Of a stretch of 64,000 nt of DNA, positions 43,658 through 53,137 are shown piece after piece (position 1 is the first letter of the stretch; the number at the start of each line of letters is the position of its first letter). The stretch comes from Thalassospira profundimaris (GTDB lineage Bacteria > Pseudomonadota > Alphaproteobacteria > Rhodospirillales > Thalassospiraceae), in the NCBI RefSeq assembly GCF_003326795.1, contig NZ_JPWI01000001.1, positions 496,001 to 560,000 of the forward strand. Direction: 5' to 3'. The translations under genes and the position numbers were made by a program. A model generated the notes under the pieces. It was not told the origin of the DNA. It saw nothing but the letters and a program-made list of their open reading frames with translations, and ran no database searches.

Positions 43658-45742
43658 ATGCAGATGAGTCAGATTTCTGACCCGGCAAATGACAAGACCC
43701 AGACAACCATATGTGATCCGACCGTCCAGTTGCGTGGACCGGGCGTTGGTCAACGACGTCTGTTTTTGTTCGGGGCCTCGATTGCCGCAACGGCCTATGC
43801 TGCATGGTTGATGGCCGATGTTCTGGGTGCGGATCAGCTGACCATCATGGAAATGGTGGTGGTGGCGTTCTTTACCATCAACTTTGCCTGGATTTCGCTG
43901 TCCTTCTTTACCGGGATTGTCGGATTGATCCTGCGTGGTCTGAAGCTTGATGCGATTACGCTCAAGCGGCTTAAACCGATTGTGCGCAAAGGGTCACTGC
44001 GATCCAAAAACGTTGTCGTCATCCCGGTCTATAACGAAGACCCCAATCGCGTTTTTGCAGGGCTTCGCGCCAGTTACGAAAGTCTGGCCGAGACCGGCGA
44101 AATTGATGCGTTTGATTTCTTTGTTTTGTCTGATACCCGTGATCCCGATATCTGGATTGCCGAGGAACTGGCATGGGCGAAGGCCTGTACTGACCTGAAT
44201 GCGCGCGGCAAGATATTCTTCCGCCGCCGGACCGAGAATACCGAACGCAAATCCGGAAATCTCAAGGAATTCTGTGAAACCTATGCGGCCAATTACGATC
44301 ATATGATCGTGTTTGACGCCGATAGTGTGATGTCGGGCGAGGCCATGGTGAATATGGCCTATCTGATGGAAAACAACCCAGATGCGGGGATCATTCAAAG
44401 TCCGCCGCAGCCGACCGGACGCCAGACCCTGTTTGCGCGCATTTTGCAGTTCATTTCGCGCGTGCATGGGCCGACCATGTCGGCAGGTTTGTCATTCTGG
44501 TGCATGGGCAGTTCGAACTATTGGGGCCATAATGCGATCATTCGCACCAAGGCCTTTATCGAATGTTGTGGTCTTCCGGTTCTGTCGGGCAAACCGCCAA
44601 TGGGTGGCCATATCCTGAGCCATGATTTTGTCGAGGCGGCCTTTATGCGCAAGGCCGGATGGCGGTGCTGGTTGATCCCGCAGCTTGAAGGCAGCTGGGA
44701 AGAACTGCCGCCGAACCTGATTGACTTTGCCATTCGCGACCGTCGCTGGTGTCAGGGCAATATGCAGCATGCACGCCTGATGGTGGCGCACGGGTTCAAA
44801 CCGCTCAGCCGTTTGCATTTCTTTATGGGGGTGATGAGCTTTGTTTCATCGCCGCTCTGGCTGCTTTTGTTGCTCAGCTCGACCATTGCGACCCTGCAAA
44901 ACACGCAACTGACCTATAGCTTTTTCCCGGGGCATTTCACCATGTTCCCGCAATGGCCGGTGGACCGGTCGTTTGAAATGCTGGTGCTGCTGATCTTTAC
45001 CATTGGCATGCTGGTTCTGCCCAAGATCATCTCGATCCTGATGGTATGTCTGGGACGGGACCGCAAAAAGTACGGTGGCGTTATGGTTTTGGTCAGTGGT
45101 TTGCTGGAAACCGTCTATTCCGCCTTGCAGGCGCCGATCATGATGATGCTGCATTCTCAGTTCGTGTTTTCGGTTCTGACCGGCAATCAGGTTGGCTGGG
45201 ATGCGCAGGAACGCGATGATGCCGGTGTGCCATTCAAGGCGGCCCTTAAAACCCATCGGACGATCATTGTGATCGGTCTCATCTGGGGGGCGATCGCGGT
45301 ATTTGTCGACACGGCGTTTTTCTGGTGGCTGTCGCCCATTCTGGCCGGTCTGGTTCTGTCGCCCTGGCTGACCCATTATTCAAGCAGCCTTGCGATTGGC
45401 AAGCTGGCACGCCGGATGAAGCTTTTCCTGACACCGGAAGAATATGACAGCCCAGATGAGCTGCGCGCACTTGCCCGGATCGGTTCGGAGCTTGCCGGGG
45501 GTGACGTCAAGGACGGCCTGATGCGCCTGATCGAGGATCCTTATGCCAATGCGCTGCATTCGGCATTGCTTCCGGTGCGCAAACCGGATGCGCGCACGAC
45601 GATTGAAATCGGGATCATCTATGAAAAACTTGCGCGTCTGGGGATTGAAAGCCTGACCCGGGATGAAAAAATCCTGATCCTGTCCTGGCCGGTCAAGCCG
45701 TTGGACCAGATCATGGCAGGGCGGGATGTCAACGGGCCCTGA
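43658..45742 (+). CDS. opgH: Glucan biosynthesis glucosyltransferase OpgH/MdoH
   Basis: A 694-residue inner-membrane processive glycosyltransferase (GT2) that polymerises UDP-glucose into the beta-glucan backbone. Catalytic features: VFDADSVMSG (DxD-type), SHDFVEAAFMRKAGW and DRRWCQGNMQH (Q/RxxRW-type motif). Two membrane helices precede the catalytic domain and about six follow. It is shorter than E. coli OpgH (847 residues), lacking most of the N-terminal cytoplasmic region that binds FtsZ there. ATG 43664 is an alternative start. Together with opgG it forms an operon. Confidence 0.95.
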   Translation: MQMSQISDPANDKTQTTICDPTVQLRGPGVGQRRLFLFGASIAATAYAAWLMADVLGADQLTIMEMVVVAFFTINFAWISLSFFTGIVGLILRGLKLDAITLKRLKPIVRKGSLRSKNVVVIPVYNEDPNRVFAGLRASYESLAETGEIDAFDFFVLSDTRDPDIWIAEELAWAKACTDLNARGKIFFRRRTENTERKSGNLKEFCETYAANYDHMIVFDADSVMSGEAMVNMAYLMENNPDAGIIQSPPQPTGRQTLFARILQFISRVHGPTMSAGLSFWCMGSSNYWGHNAIIRTKAFIECCGLPVLSGKPPMGGHILSHDFVEAAFMRKAGWRCWLIPQLEGSWEELPPNLIDFAIRDRRWCQGNMQHARLMVAHGFKPLSRLHFFMGVMSFVSSPLWLLLLLSSTIATLQNTQLTYSFFPGHFTMFPQWPVDRSFEMLVLLIFTIGMLVLPKIISILMVCLGRDRKKYGGVMVLVSGLLETVYSALQAPIMMMLHSQFVFSVLTGNQVGWDAQERDDAGVPFKAALKTHRTIIVIGLIWGAIAVFVDTAFFWWLSPILAGLVLSPWLTHYSSSLAIGKLARRMKLFLTPEEYDSPDELRALARIGSELAGGDVKDGLMRLIEDPYANALHSALLPVRKPDARTTIEIGIIYEKLARLGIESLTRDEKILILSWPVKPLDQIMAGRDVNGP

Positions 45743-45900
45743 ACGGACCAACAGTCCGACCAAGTAATTGTTTTAATGGAATCTTGTGCGCCACAAAAAC
45801 GCCCAGATTCGAGCAAATTATCCCGCGTTTTTTCGGCGAAGCTTATTCTTAACGAAGCGTTAATTGCCGATGATCGTTTACTGCCCGGAGGGCCGAATAC

Positions 45901-46395
45901 ATGACCGACATGACCGTTGCATCACAGGGTTTTTCCTATGCCGCATTTGAGTCGGCGGCGATGACCCGTCTGATTGAAGACACCGCGCGCGCCTGGCTTC
46001 GGTCTTTCGGATTGTCCGACGCACAGGCCAATCAGCGCATGATCAATGCCTTGCGCGAAGCACTGGCGGCTGACAGCGTTGCGGCCCATGATCGGGCAAA
46101 TATGCAGGATATTCTTGATCAGGCAGCACATGACGCGATTGCCGACTGGCTGGCACGTGTGACCGGTCAGCAGGATTGCTATGGTTCGGCGTCGTTTTCG
46201 ATGTTGCGCTGTGCGTTTCTTTCGGCCAACCGTGATGGCATCTGGTCAAGCCGGTTCCTTGATCAGGACAGTGATCATCGTGACCTTGCCATGGCTCTTT
46301 CGGTACAGATGATGTTGCCGACACCAAGTCTTAAGGCTTGCGAGATGCCGCGCCAATCTCTGGAAAAGCGGGCACTTGAACGCCGGGCTTCGTAA
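45901..46395 (+). CDS. Protein of unknown function downstream of opgGH
   Basis: A 164-residue soluble protein with no signal peptide or membrane helix. The first ~110 residues look helical (TRLIEDTARAWLRSFGLSDAQANQRMINALREAL), and two cysteines occur at QQDCYGS and MLRCAF. I recognise no family. GGAGGG lies eight bases before ATG 45901. The gap from opgH is 158 bases, so it may have its own promoter. Confidence 0.7.
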   Translation: MTDMTVASQGFSYAAFESAAMTRLIEDTARAWLRSFGLSDAQANQRMINALREALAADSVAAHDRANMQDILDQAAHDAIADWLARVTGQQDCYGSASFSMLRCAFLSANRDGIWSSRFLDQDSDHRDLAMALSVQMMLPTPSLKACEMPRQSLEKRALERRAS

Positions 46396-46651
46396 CCCGG
46401 TAAATCCTTCGCGCCTTACGCTTTTTCATCTTTACCCTCAACGTTAATGCGTTTCTGCGAAGGTAGGCACCGCCCGTCATGTGGCGGTGTCTTTATGTGT
46501 GGCTGACGGCATTTTCCCAAAAAAGAACCCGCCCAAAGGGCGGGTTTAGTTCAGCGGGCGAGAGAGCCCGATTTTCCGTGTGGATCATCCACGTTCGTCA
46601 AATCAGGCCCCTACCAGACGTCGGGGCACACACTTCCCCGACGCCAAATCG
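46396..46651. terminator. Spacer with a series of hairpins between convergent genes
   Basis: Four structures: 46466-46491 (CACCGCC/GGCGGTG, followed by CTTTAT on plus), 46526-46546 (AACCCGCCC/GGGCGGGTT with a T-run on the minus strand from 46524), 46580-46592 (GTGGAT/ATCCAC) and 46619-46643 (CGTCGGGG/CCCCGACG). The first fits the end of the plus-strand gene; the second and fourth fit the end of the minus-strand fatty-acid operon. No protein gene is recognised. Confidence 0.75.
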
Positions 46652-47545
46652 TCAGGCAGCCTTGTGAAAACTGCCCAGTTTCGTAAGAAGCCTGGCAACC
46701 TGCGGGTCGTTCTTTCCATTGCGATCAAGCTCAAGGAAGAAGTCCGGATAGGGCGCTTTGCCCGGCGTCAGGTTGTAGGGTTCAAAATCGGTAATGCCGA
46801 TGGCTTCAAGGACGGACTCATCGGTAAAGAACCCGCCAGTCACATCCCGTGACGGTGCCGTCAGGATCGCATGCGCCGCATCGGCCAGAATTTGCGGCGT
46901 GCGTGCGCGGCCCTGTTCCAGACCGGGGATCATGTTTAGCGCCGCGGTTTCAATCACCGTGACGGGCCAAAGCGAGTTCACAGCAACCCCTTCATCGGCA
47001 AATTCGGCAGCCAGACCCAGGGTGACCAGACTCATGCCGTATTTCGAAATGGTATAGGCCGTGTGATTGGCAAACCATTGCGGTGACAGGTTCGGCGGTG
47101 GCGACATGGTCAGGATATGCGGGTTATCCGATTTCAAAAGATGCGGCAGGCAGGCCTGCGCGCAGGCAAAGGTTGCCCGCGTATTGACCTGATGCATCAG
47201 GTCAAAGCGTTTCATCGGTGTCTGCAAAGTCGGCGTCAGATTGATCGCGCTGGCATTGTTGATCAGGATATCGATGCCGCCGAATGTTTCGACAGTTTTG
47301 GCAACGGCCTCGGCGATCTGGTCTTCTTCGCGGATATCGGTCTTAAGCGGGAGCGCCTTGCCACCGGCTTCCTCGATCTCGGCGGCAGCACTATGGATGG
47401 TGCCGGGCAGTTTCGGATGCGGTTCATCGGTTTTGGCAATGATGGCGACATTGGCCCCGTCGCGCGCTGCACGAAGGGCGATTTCCTTGCCGATGCCACG
47501 CGATGCGCCGGTGATGAAAAGTGTTTTGCCTTTAAGTGTGGCCAT
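46652..47545 (-). CDS. Short-chain dehydrogenase (HSDL2-like)
   Basis: A 297-residue NAD(P)-dependent SDR. The cofactor loop TGASRGIGKEIA and NNAS, and the catalytic pair in YTISKYG are present. The SPPPNLSPQWF loop and overall length resemble hydroxysteroid dehydrogenase-like protein 2, a family linked to fatty-acid metabolism. ATG 47545 (MATLKGKTLFITG) is chosen; a start at 47647 would overlap the crotonase end. It is the last gene of the fatty-acid degradation operon. Confidence 0.88.
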   Translation of the reverse strand: MATLKGKTLFITGASRGIGKEIALRAARDGANVAIIAKTDEPHPKLPGTIHSAAAEIEEAGGKALPLKTDIREEDQIAEAVAKTVETFGGIDILINNASAINLTPTLQTPMKRFDLMHQVNTRATFACAQACLPHLLKSDNPHILTMSPPPNLSPQWFANHTAYTISKYGMSLVTLGLAAEFADEGVAVNSLWPVTVIETAALNMIPGLEQGRARTPQILADAAHAILTAPSRDVTGGFFTDESVLEAIGITDFEPYNLTPGKAPYPDFFLELDRNGKNDPQVARLLTKLGSFHKAA

Positions 47546-47568
47546 TACTTCTGTTCCCTGAATTCTTT

Positions 47569-48375
47569 TTATGATTTGCCAAAGCGGGGCTGACGTTTTT
47601 CGACAAAGGCGGTGACGCCTTCGCGGAAATCGTTGCTTATGGCGCAATCGGCGAAGGCTTTGGCTTCGGCTGCGAGCTGATCGGAAAGACCGGCCTCGGG
47701 GGCGGCATTAAGAAGTGCCTTGGTCCGGGCAATCGCACCACGCGGGCCGGATGCCAGACGGGCTGCATATTTTGCTGTTGCCGATGCCAGCAGATCGGCG
47801 GGCACAACCTTGTTGATCAGGCCGCAATCATGGGCTTCGTCTGCACTGAAACGATCCCCAAGAAGGGCAATTTCCTTGGCCTTTTTCATGCCGACCAGAC
47901 GGGTCAGTGAATGGGTCGATCCGCCGTCGGGCGAGGTGCCGATATGGATATAGGCAAGGGTGAAAACCGTTTCCTCGGCGGCGACCGCAAGATCACAGGC
48001 ATTCATCAGGCTGATGCCAAATCCGGCAACCGCCCCTTCAAGCTTGGCAATAACCGGGCAGGGAAGGGCGTTGATGCGGGTGATGATGTCATGAACGCGA
48101 TTGATCATGGCTTCGATGACTGGCCGGGCTTCGTTGGCGGGGGATTGGGACATCTGATGGAAGAATTTCACATCACCGCCCGCCATGAAGGTGCCCCCCG
48201 ATCCTTCGATGATCACCGCACCGATTTGCGAAATCCCGGCTTCGATCTGATCAAGGGCGTCGGACAATCCTTGGACCATCGACTGATCAAGGGCATTCAT
48301 CCGGTCCGGCCGGTTCAGTGTGATCGTTGCGATCTCGTCGGACATATTCAGCAATACAGCTTCATTTGACGTCAT
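47569..48375 (-). CDS. Crotonase family protein (enoyl-CoA hydratase/isomerase), non-standard active site
   Basis: A 268-residue crotonase. The oxyanion and CoA loop GSGGTFMAGGDVKFF is present. The usual first catalytic Glu (GGCEL) is missing (AGFGISLMNACDL), and the second is replaced by IGTSPDGGSTHSL with a PD-GG motif like that of PaaG-type isomerases. So isomerase activity is more likely than classical hydration. GGGAGG lies before ATG 48375; a longer start at 48465 is rejected. Operon position: between the thioesterase and the SDR gene. Confidence 0.88.
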   Translation of the reverse strand: MTSNEAVLLNMSDEIATITLNRPDRMNALDQSMVQGLSDALDQIEAGISQIGAVIIEGSGGTFMAGGDVKFFHQMSQSPANEARPVIEAMINRVHDIITRINALPCPVIAKLEGAVAGFGISLMNACDLAVAAEETVFTLAYIHIGTSPDGGSTHSLTRLVGMKKAKEIALLGDRFSADEAHDCGLINKVVPADLLASATAKYAARLASGPRGAIARTKALLNAAPEAGLSDQLAAEAKAFADCAISNDFREGVTAFVEKRQPRFGKS

Positions 48376-48419
48376 GTGACTTCCTCCCGCGGTGTTTTCC
48401 GCTTTATTGATCGCGTGCC

Positions 48420-48950
48420 CTAGATCGCAAGTCGGGCTTCGATTGCACTTTCCATATCCGGCCATCCGGATAGCCAGTCGGGCATGATCGGTGAGGTTTG
48501 ATCCGCACCGACCCGACGACAGACTTCCTCGGGCGGGATGATGCCCTGGGGGCCAACAAAGACGGCCTTTACGACACCAAGGGCGAGTGTCTTGCCCTTG
48601 GCGACAAAGCGTTGTTCCAGATAGAAACCCTTGTCATCCCAATAGAGTGCCCGGGTTTCGAGCGAGAATTTCTGAAACGGCTTGATCGCGCGTTTGAACC
48701 GCATGGTGGTGCCCGAAACAACCGGTTGCCATTTGTGTTTGAACACCTGCTTGGCGATACCATTGCGCACAATCAGTTCGGTCCGGCCCAGATCCATCAG
48801 GGCGAAATACCGCGAATTGGTCATATGGACATTGATATCAAGGTCCAGCGGCCAGGCGCGAAACTGCAAGCTCGACGGATCAAGCGGATAAAGGCGGGGC
48901 CGCAACAAGGACAGGATCACAACACGGATTAGTCGGAAAATCAGGTTCAC
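48420..48950 (-). CDS. Thioesterase-superfamily protein (THEM6/4HBT-like)
   Basis: A 176-residue protein with one N-terminal hydrophobic segment (LIFRLIRVVILSLL) followed by a single hotdog domain. The helix-side motif DINVHMTNSRYFALMDLGR is typical of the THEM6/4-hydroxybenzoyl-CoA thioesterase relatives. The start is GTG at 48950 with GGAG upstream. Probably releases free acid from acyl-CoA at the membrane; in this operon it may limit CoA trapping during fatty-acid breakdown. Confidence 0.8.
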   Translation of the reverse strand: MNLIFRLIRVVILSLLRPRLYPLDPSSLQFRAWPLDLDINVHMTNSRYFALMDLGRTELIVRNGIAKQVFKHKWQPVVSGTTMRFKRAIKPFQKFSLETRALYWDDKGFYLEQRFVAKGKTLALGVVKAVFVGPQGIIPPEEVCRRVGADQTSPIMPDWLSGWPDMESAIEARLAI

Positions 48951-49005
48951 GACGCTGCTCCGTCCAGTGATGCGATCTGACGATATGTGCGGCCCGGTGC
49001 CATGA

Positions 49006-50790
49006 TCAGAACAGCTCCTCGTCCAATGCCATCATGGTCGAGGAACCCGACATCATCTGACTGAACAGGGCACCTGATTGCGGCAAAATGCGTTCCATAT
49101 AGAACTTTGCCGTGATCAGCTTGGCCTTATAGAAACCTTCCGGGTCGTCATCCTGCTTGGCCAATGCGATCTCGGCCATGCGGGCCCACATAAAGCCGAC
49201 GGCCACCAGACCGAACAGACGCAGGAATTCGGTTGCAGCGGCACCGGCTTCATTCGGGTTTTTCATGCCGCGTTGCGCCAGTTCGCCAGTGGCCTGTTGC
49301 AGACGCATGAAGGCCTTTGCCAGTGGCTGGACAAAGTCGCCAAGCCCGTCCTTGGAAACATTGGCTTCGATATATTCCTGAACCGGATGGAAGAAGCGGC
49401 GCAGGTAACGACCGGCCTTGGTCGGCATTTTGCGACCGACAAGGTCAAGGGCCTGAATGCCGTTCGTGCCTTCGTAAATCTGGGCAATGCGGGCGTCGCG
49501 AACATATTGTTCCATGCCCCATTCACGGATGTAACCGTGACCGCCAAAGACCTGCACACCAAGGTTGGTGTTATCAAAGCCCCAATCGGTGAACAGTGCC
49601 TTGACGATTGGCGTCATCAGCTGAACGAACTCGTCGGCCTCTTCACGTTTGACCGGGTCGGCGTGATGCTTGGCCGTATCAAGGGCGCGGGCAACCCACA
49701 TGCCCATCGCGCGACAGCCTTCATTGGTGGCTTTGGCGGTCAGAAGCATGCGACGCACATCGGGATGCACGATGATCGGGTCCGCTGCCTTGTCGGGGGA
49801 TTTCGCACCGGTAAGTGCGCGGCCCTGAAGGCGATCCTTGGCATAGGCGCGTGCGCCCTGATAGGCCGCCTCGCCAAGTCCAAGACCCTGAATGCCAACC
49901 GACAAACGTTCCTGGTTCATCATGGTGAACATGGCGGGCATCCCTTGGTGGGGTTCGCCGACCAGATAACCGATGGCACCGTCAAAGTTCATGACACAGG
50001 TCGATGATGCCTTGATGCCCATCTTGTGTTCGATGGAACCGCATTTCACCGCGTTGCGATCCCCCAGCGATCCGTCATCGCCCACCATGAATTTCGGGAC
50101 AAGGAACAGGGAAATACCCTTGGTGCCCTTGGGGGCGTCGGGCAGTTTTGCCAGAACCAGATGGATGATGTTTTCGGTCAGGTCGTGTTCACCCGCCGAG
50201 ATGAAGATCTTGGTGCCGGAAATCGCATAGGACCCGTCATCAAGCGGTTCGGCCTTGGTCTTGATGATGCCAAGATCGGTACCGCAATGCGGTTCAGTCA
50301 GACACATGGTGCCCGACCAGGTGCCTTCGACCATTTTTGGAAGATACTTGTTCTTGAGTTCGTCCGAAGCGTGGCTATGCAGGGCGGCATAGGCACCAAA
50401 CGACAGGCCCGGATACATCCCGAAGGACAGGTTGGTCGAACAGATCATTTCCTCGACCAAGGCATTGATGGATTTTGGTGCGCCCTGACCGCCATAGGAT
50501 GGATCACAGGCAATACCGGTCCAGCCGCCTTCGGCAAAGGTCTGATAGGCTTCCTTGAAACCTTTGGGGGTGGTGACAACCCCGTCATCCCAGGTGCAGC
50601 CTTCCTCGTCGCCCGACCGGTTGATCGGGAACAGGACCTCCTCGCAGACCTTGGCGGCCTCCTGGAGAACCGCGTCAACGACGTCGGGGGTGAAATCCTC
50701 GCAACCGGGCATCTGATTGATGTCGTTGTAATCAAACAGCTCGGTCAGGACGAAGCGCATATCGCGCAGGGGTGCTTTATATTCAGCCAT
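49006..50790 (-). CDS. Acyl-CoA dehydrogenase (DmdC/FadE-like, with C-terminal extension)
   Basis: A 594-residue FAD enzyme that forms trans-2-enoyl-CoA. Motifs: MCLTEPHCGTDLG, GTKIFISAGEHD, HKMGIKASSTCVMNFDGA and the catalytic Glu in YEGTNGIQALDLVGRKM, typical of the 590-residue acyl-CoA dehydrogenase group that includes DmdC and possesses an extra C-terminal helical domain. GGAGG precedes ATG 50790. It is the third catalytic gene of the operon, 22 bases from the HAD-ECH gene. Chain-length preference unknown; DmdC-like use of methylthiopropionyl-CoA is possible but no dmd genes are nearby. Confidence 0.92.
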   Translation of the reverse strand: MAEYKAPLRDMRFVLTELFDYNDINQMPGCEDFTPDVVDAVLQEAAKVCEEVLFPINRSGDEEGCTWDDGVVTTPKGFKEAYQTFAEGGWTGIACDPSYGGQGAPKSINALVEEMICSTNLSFGMYPGLSFGAYAALHSHASDELKNKYLPKMVEGTWSGTMCLTEPHCGTDLGIIKTKAEPLDDGSYAISGTKIFISAGEHDLTENIIHLVLAKLPDAPKGTKGISLFLVPKFMVGDDGSLGDRNAVKCGSIEHKMGIKASSTCVMNFDGAIGYLVGEPHQGMPAMFTMMNQERLSVGIQGLGLGEAAYQGARAYAKDRLQGRALTGAKSPDKAADPIIVHPDVRRMLLTAKATNEGCRAMGMWVARALDTAKHHADPVKREEADEFVQLMTPIVKALFTDWGFDNTNLGVQVFGGHGYIREWGMEQYVRDARIAQIYEGTNGIQALDLVGRKMPTKAGRYLRRFFHPVQEYIEANVSKDGLGDFVQPLAKAFMRLQQATGELAQRGMKNPNEAGAAATEFLRLFGLVAVGFMWARMAEIALAKQDDDPEGFYKAKLITAKFYMERILPQSGALFSQMMSGSSTMMALDEELF

Positions 50791-50812
50791 TTCTGTTTCC
50801 TCCTGGACCTGC

Positions 50813-53137
50813 CTAGTTGCGCAACGGCTTGCCGGTCAGAAGCATATGCTCTACCCGGGCCATGGTGCCTTCGTTACGGACCAGACGCATGAAGCCTTCG
50901 CGTTCCAGTTCAAGAATATCGTCTTCGGAAAGTTCTTCGGTTACGTCGGTGTCACCACCGGCAAGAACCCGCGCCAGTTCACCGGCAACCACACGGTCAT
51001 AATCGGTTGCCTTGCCCAGACGATGGAAACCATCGACCGCCATTTCAAAGGCGACACGGGCTGCTTCGCCCGGCAGGCGATAGGTGAATTCTTCGGGGGC
51101 TTCGTAACCATCGACCATCGAAAGTGCCCGTTCCTTGGCATCAGCCAGCAAACGGTTGCGGTTCATGGTGATGCCGTCCGTTTCGCGGAAGAACAGGTTT
51201 TCCTTGGCTTCCATCGCCGATTTGGCAACGGTTGCAACCGAGATGATCTCGAATGCCTTGGCGCTCGGGGCCATCGGACCCTTGACGAATTTCGGGTTCT
51301 CGGCCCAGCGACGGATCATTTCCTTGCATCCGCCCCAAGCCGGGATCAGACCGACACCGGGTTCAACCAGCCCGATATAGGTTTCACCATGTGCCTGAAC
51401 TGCATCGCAATGAAGCAGAACTTCACATCCGCCGCCAAGGGCAAGACCACTTGGTGCGCCCACGACCGGGAACGGCGAATATTTCAGCGCCTTGTAGGTT
51501 TCCTGACCGGTTTCAACAAGGTTCTCGATCTCCGGCCATGCGGCGATATTGGCCGCAAACAAGGCCAGACCAAGATTTGCACCGGCCGAGAAATTGCTGG
51601 CCTCGTTATAGATCACCATCGCCTTGAACTGCTTTTTGACAGTCCGGATAGACGTTTTGATGGCGCCCAGAACATCGGCATCAAGGGCATTCATCTTGGT
51701 ATGGAATTCAAGGCAGGCGACGCCATCGCCAATATCCCAAAGCGATGCAGCACGGTTACCGGCAACCGGTTCGGATTTGCGTTTGATGTCTTCAAGCAGA
51801 AGAACCCCATCCGGGCGGGTAACCTTGGCGTAGTTGCCATCAAAGCCAAGATAGTAAAGATCACCATCCTCGACCTTGTAGAACGATTTGCCAGAAGCCT
51901 TTTTGAGCAATGCCGGGACTTCAACACCGTCTTCTTCAAGCATCGAAATCAGGGCATCAACCCCAATGGCGTCGATCAGTTCGAACGGGCCGGTTTTCCA
52001 TGCATAACCCAGCTTCATCGCATCATCGACATCGACGATGGAATTGGCTGCTGCCTCGGCAATGAAAGCTGCATAAGCAAGGGTCTTGCCCATGACAGCG
52101 CGCCCATACTGGCCGCCCTTGTCATCGGCTTCCATCATCTTGCGCGGGTCCTTGCCAGCGGCACGAACGCTACCCAAGCGGGCCTTTTCGGACCTGGAGA
52201 ATTCACCAGACTGAAGATCAACCGATTCCTTGATCTTTTCCCCGCCTTCACGGTTCAGGCGGTAAAAACCACCTTTGCCCTTGCGACCGGTATAGCCATC
52301 GGCGATCAGTTTGCTGACCAGCGCGCTTTCGCGATAAATGGCGTGGAATGGATCGGACTTATCAAGAAGGCCCGCCATGCTTGATTGCACATGGGGCATC
52401 AGATCAAGACCAACCAGATCCATCAGGCCAAACACGCCGGTCTTGGGAATACCAAACGGGCGACCGATCACGCTGTCGGCTTCTTCGACGGTCAGTTGGC
52501 GGTCCATGGCCTCGACCATGGCGGCCTGAATCCAGTAAACGCCCAGACGGTTGGCAATGAAGCCCGGTTCGTCATGGCAGGTGACACAGGTCTTGCCCAG
52601 TTTGCGATCAGCAAAATCGGCAACCATGTCAATCACGCCATCACGGGTGACTCCCGATCCAACCAGTTCCAGCAGACGCATATAGCGCGGCGGATTGAAG
52701 AAATGGGTGATGATGAAATCCTGCGCAAAGCTGTCATCCATGCCGCCAATCAGGGTGGCCAGCGGAATGGTCGAGGTGTTCGACGACACAACCGATCCAC
52801 GGGCACGGACCGCATCAATCTTGCGATAAAGGTCCTGCTTGATATCAAGGCGTTCGATGACGGCTTCGATGATCCAGTCACATTTGGCGATCTTATCAAG
52901 GTCATCCTCGATATTGCCGCAGGTGATCAGCTTGGCGACCCGTTTGGACATGAACGGTGCCGGATCGGTTTTAAGCATCTTGGCAACCGCACCCTCGGCA
53001 ACCGCATTGCGGTTTTTGGCACCTTCGGGAACGATATCAAGCAACAGGACAGGAGTTCCTGAATTGGCGATATGGGCAGCGATCCCCGCGCCCATCACGC
53101 CGGCGCCGATAACGGCGACCTGTTTGATGGTGGTCAT
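50813..53137 (-). CDS. 3-Hydroxyacyl-CoA dehydrogenase / enoyl-CoA hydratase fusion, FadN-like order
   Basis: A 774-residue bifunctional beta-oxidation enzyme. The NAD-binding 3-hydroxyacyl-CoA dehydrogenase is N-terminal (VIGAGVMGAGIAAHIA at residues 8-23, catalytic His in IITHFFNPPRYM), and a crotonase hydratase domain is C-terminal (about 480-680) with both Glu residues in ALGGGCEVLL and LVEPGVGLIPAWGG. This order is opposite to FadB/FadJ and matches Bacillus FadN. ATG 53137 overlaps the thiolase stop by one base (TAATG), coupling the two. Confidence 0.93.
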   Translation of the reverse strand: MTTIKQVAVIGAGVMGAGIAAHIANSGTPVLLLDIVPEGAKNRNAVAEGAVAKMLKTDPAPFMSKRVAKLITCGNIEDDLDKIAKCDWIIEAVIERLDIKQDLYRKIDAVRARGSVVSSNTSTIPLATLIGGMDDSFAQDFIITHFFNPPRYMRLLELVGSGVTRDGVIDMVADFADRKLGKTCVTCHDEPGFIANRLGVYWIQAAMVEAMDRQLTVEEADSVIGRPFGIPKTGVFGLMDLVGLDLMPHVQSSMAGLLDKSDPFHAIYRESALVSKLIADGYTGRKGKGGFYRLNREGGEKIKESVDLQSGEFSRSEKARLGSVRAAGKDPRKMMEADDKGGQYGRAVMGKTLAYAAFIAEAAANSIVDVDDAMKLGYAWKTGPFELIDAIGVDALISMLEEDGVEVPALLKKASGKSFYKVEDGDLYYLGFDGNYAKVTRPDGVLLLEDIKRKSEPVAGNRAASLWDIGDGVACLEFHTKMNALDADVLGAIKTSIRTVKKQFKAMVIYNEASNFSAGANLGLALFAANIAAWPEIENLVETGQETYKALKYSPFPVVGAPSGLALGGGCEVLLHCDAVQAHGETYIGLVEPGVGLIPAWGGCKEMIRRWAENPKFVKGPMAPSAKAFEIISVATVAKSAMEAKENLFFRETDGITMNRNRLLADAKERALSMVDGYEAPEEFTYRLPGEAARVAFEMAVDGFHRLGKATDYDRVVAGELARVLAGGDTDVTEELSEDDILELEREGFMRLVRNEGTMARVEHMLLTGKPLRN

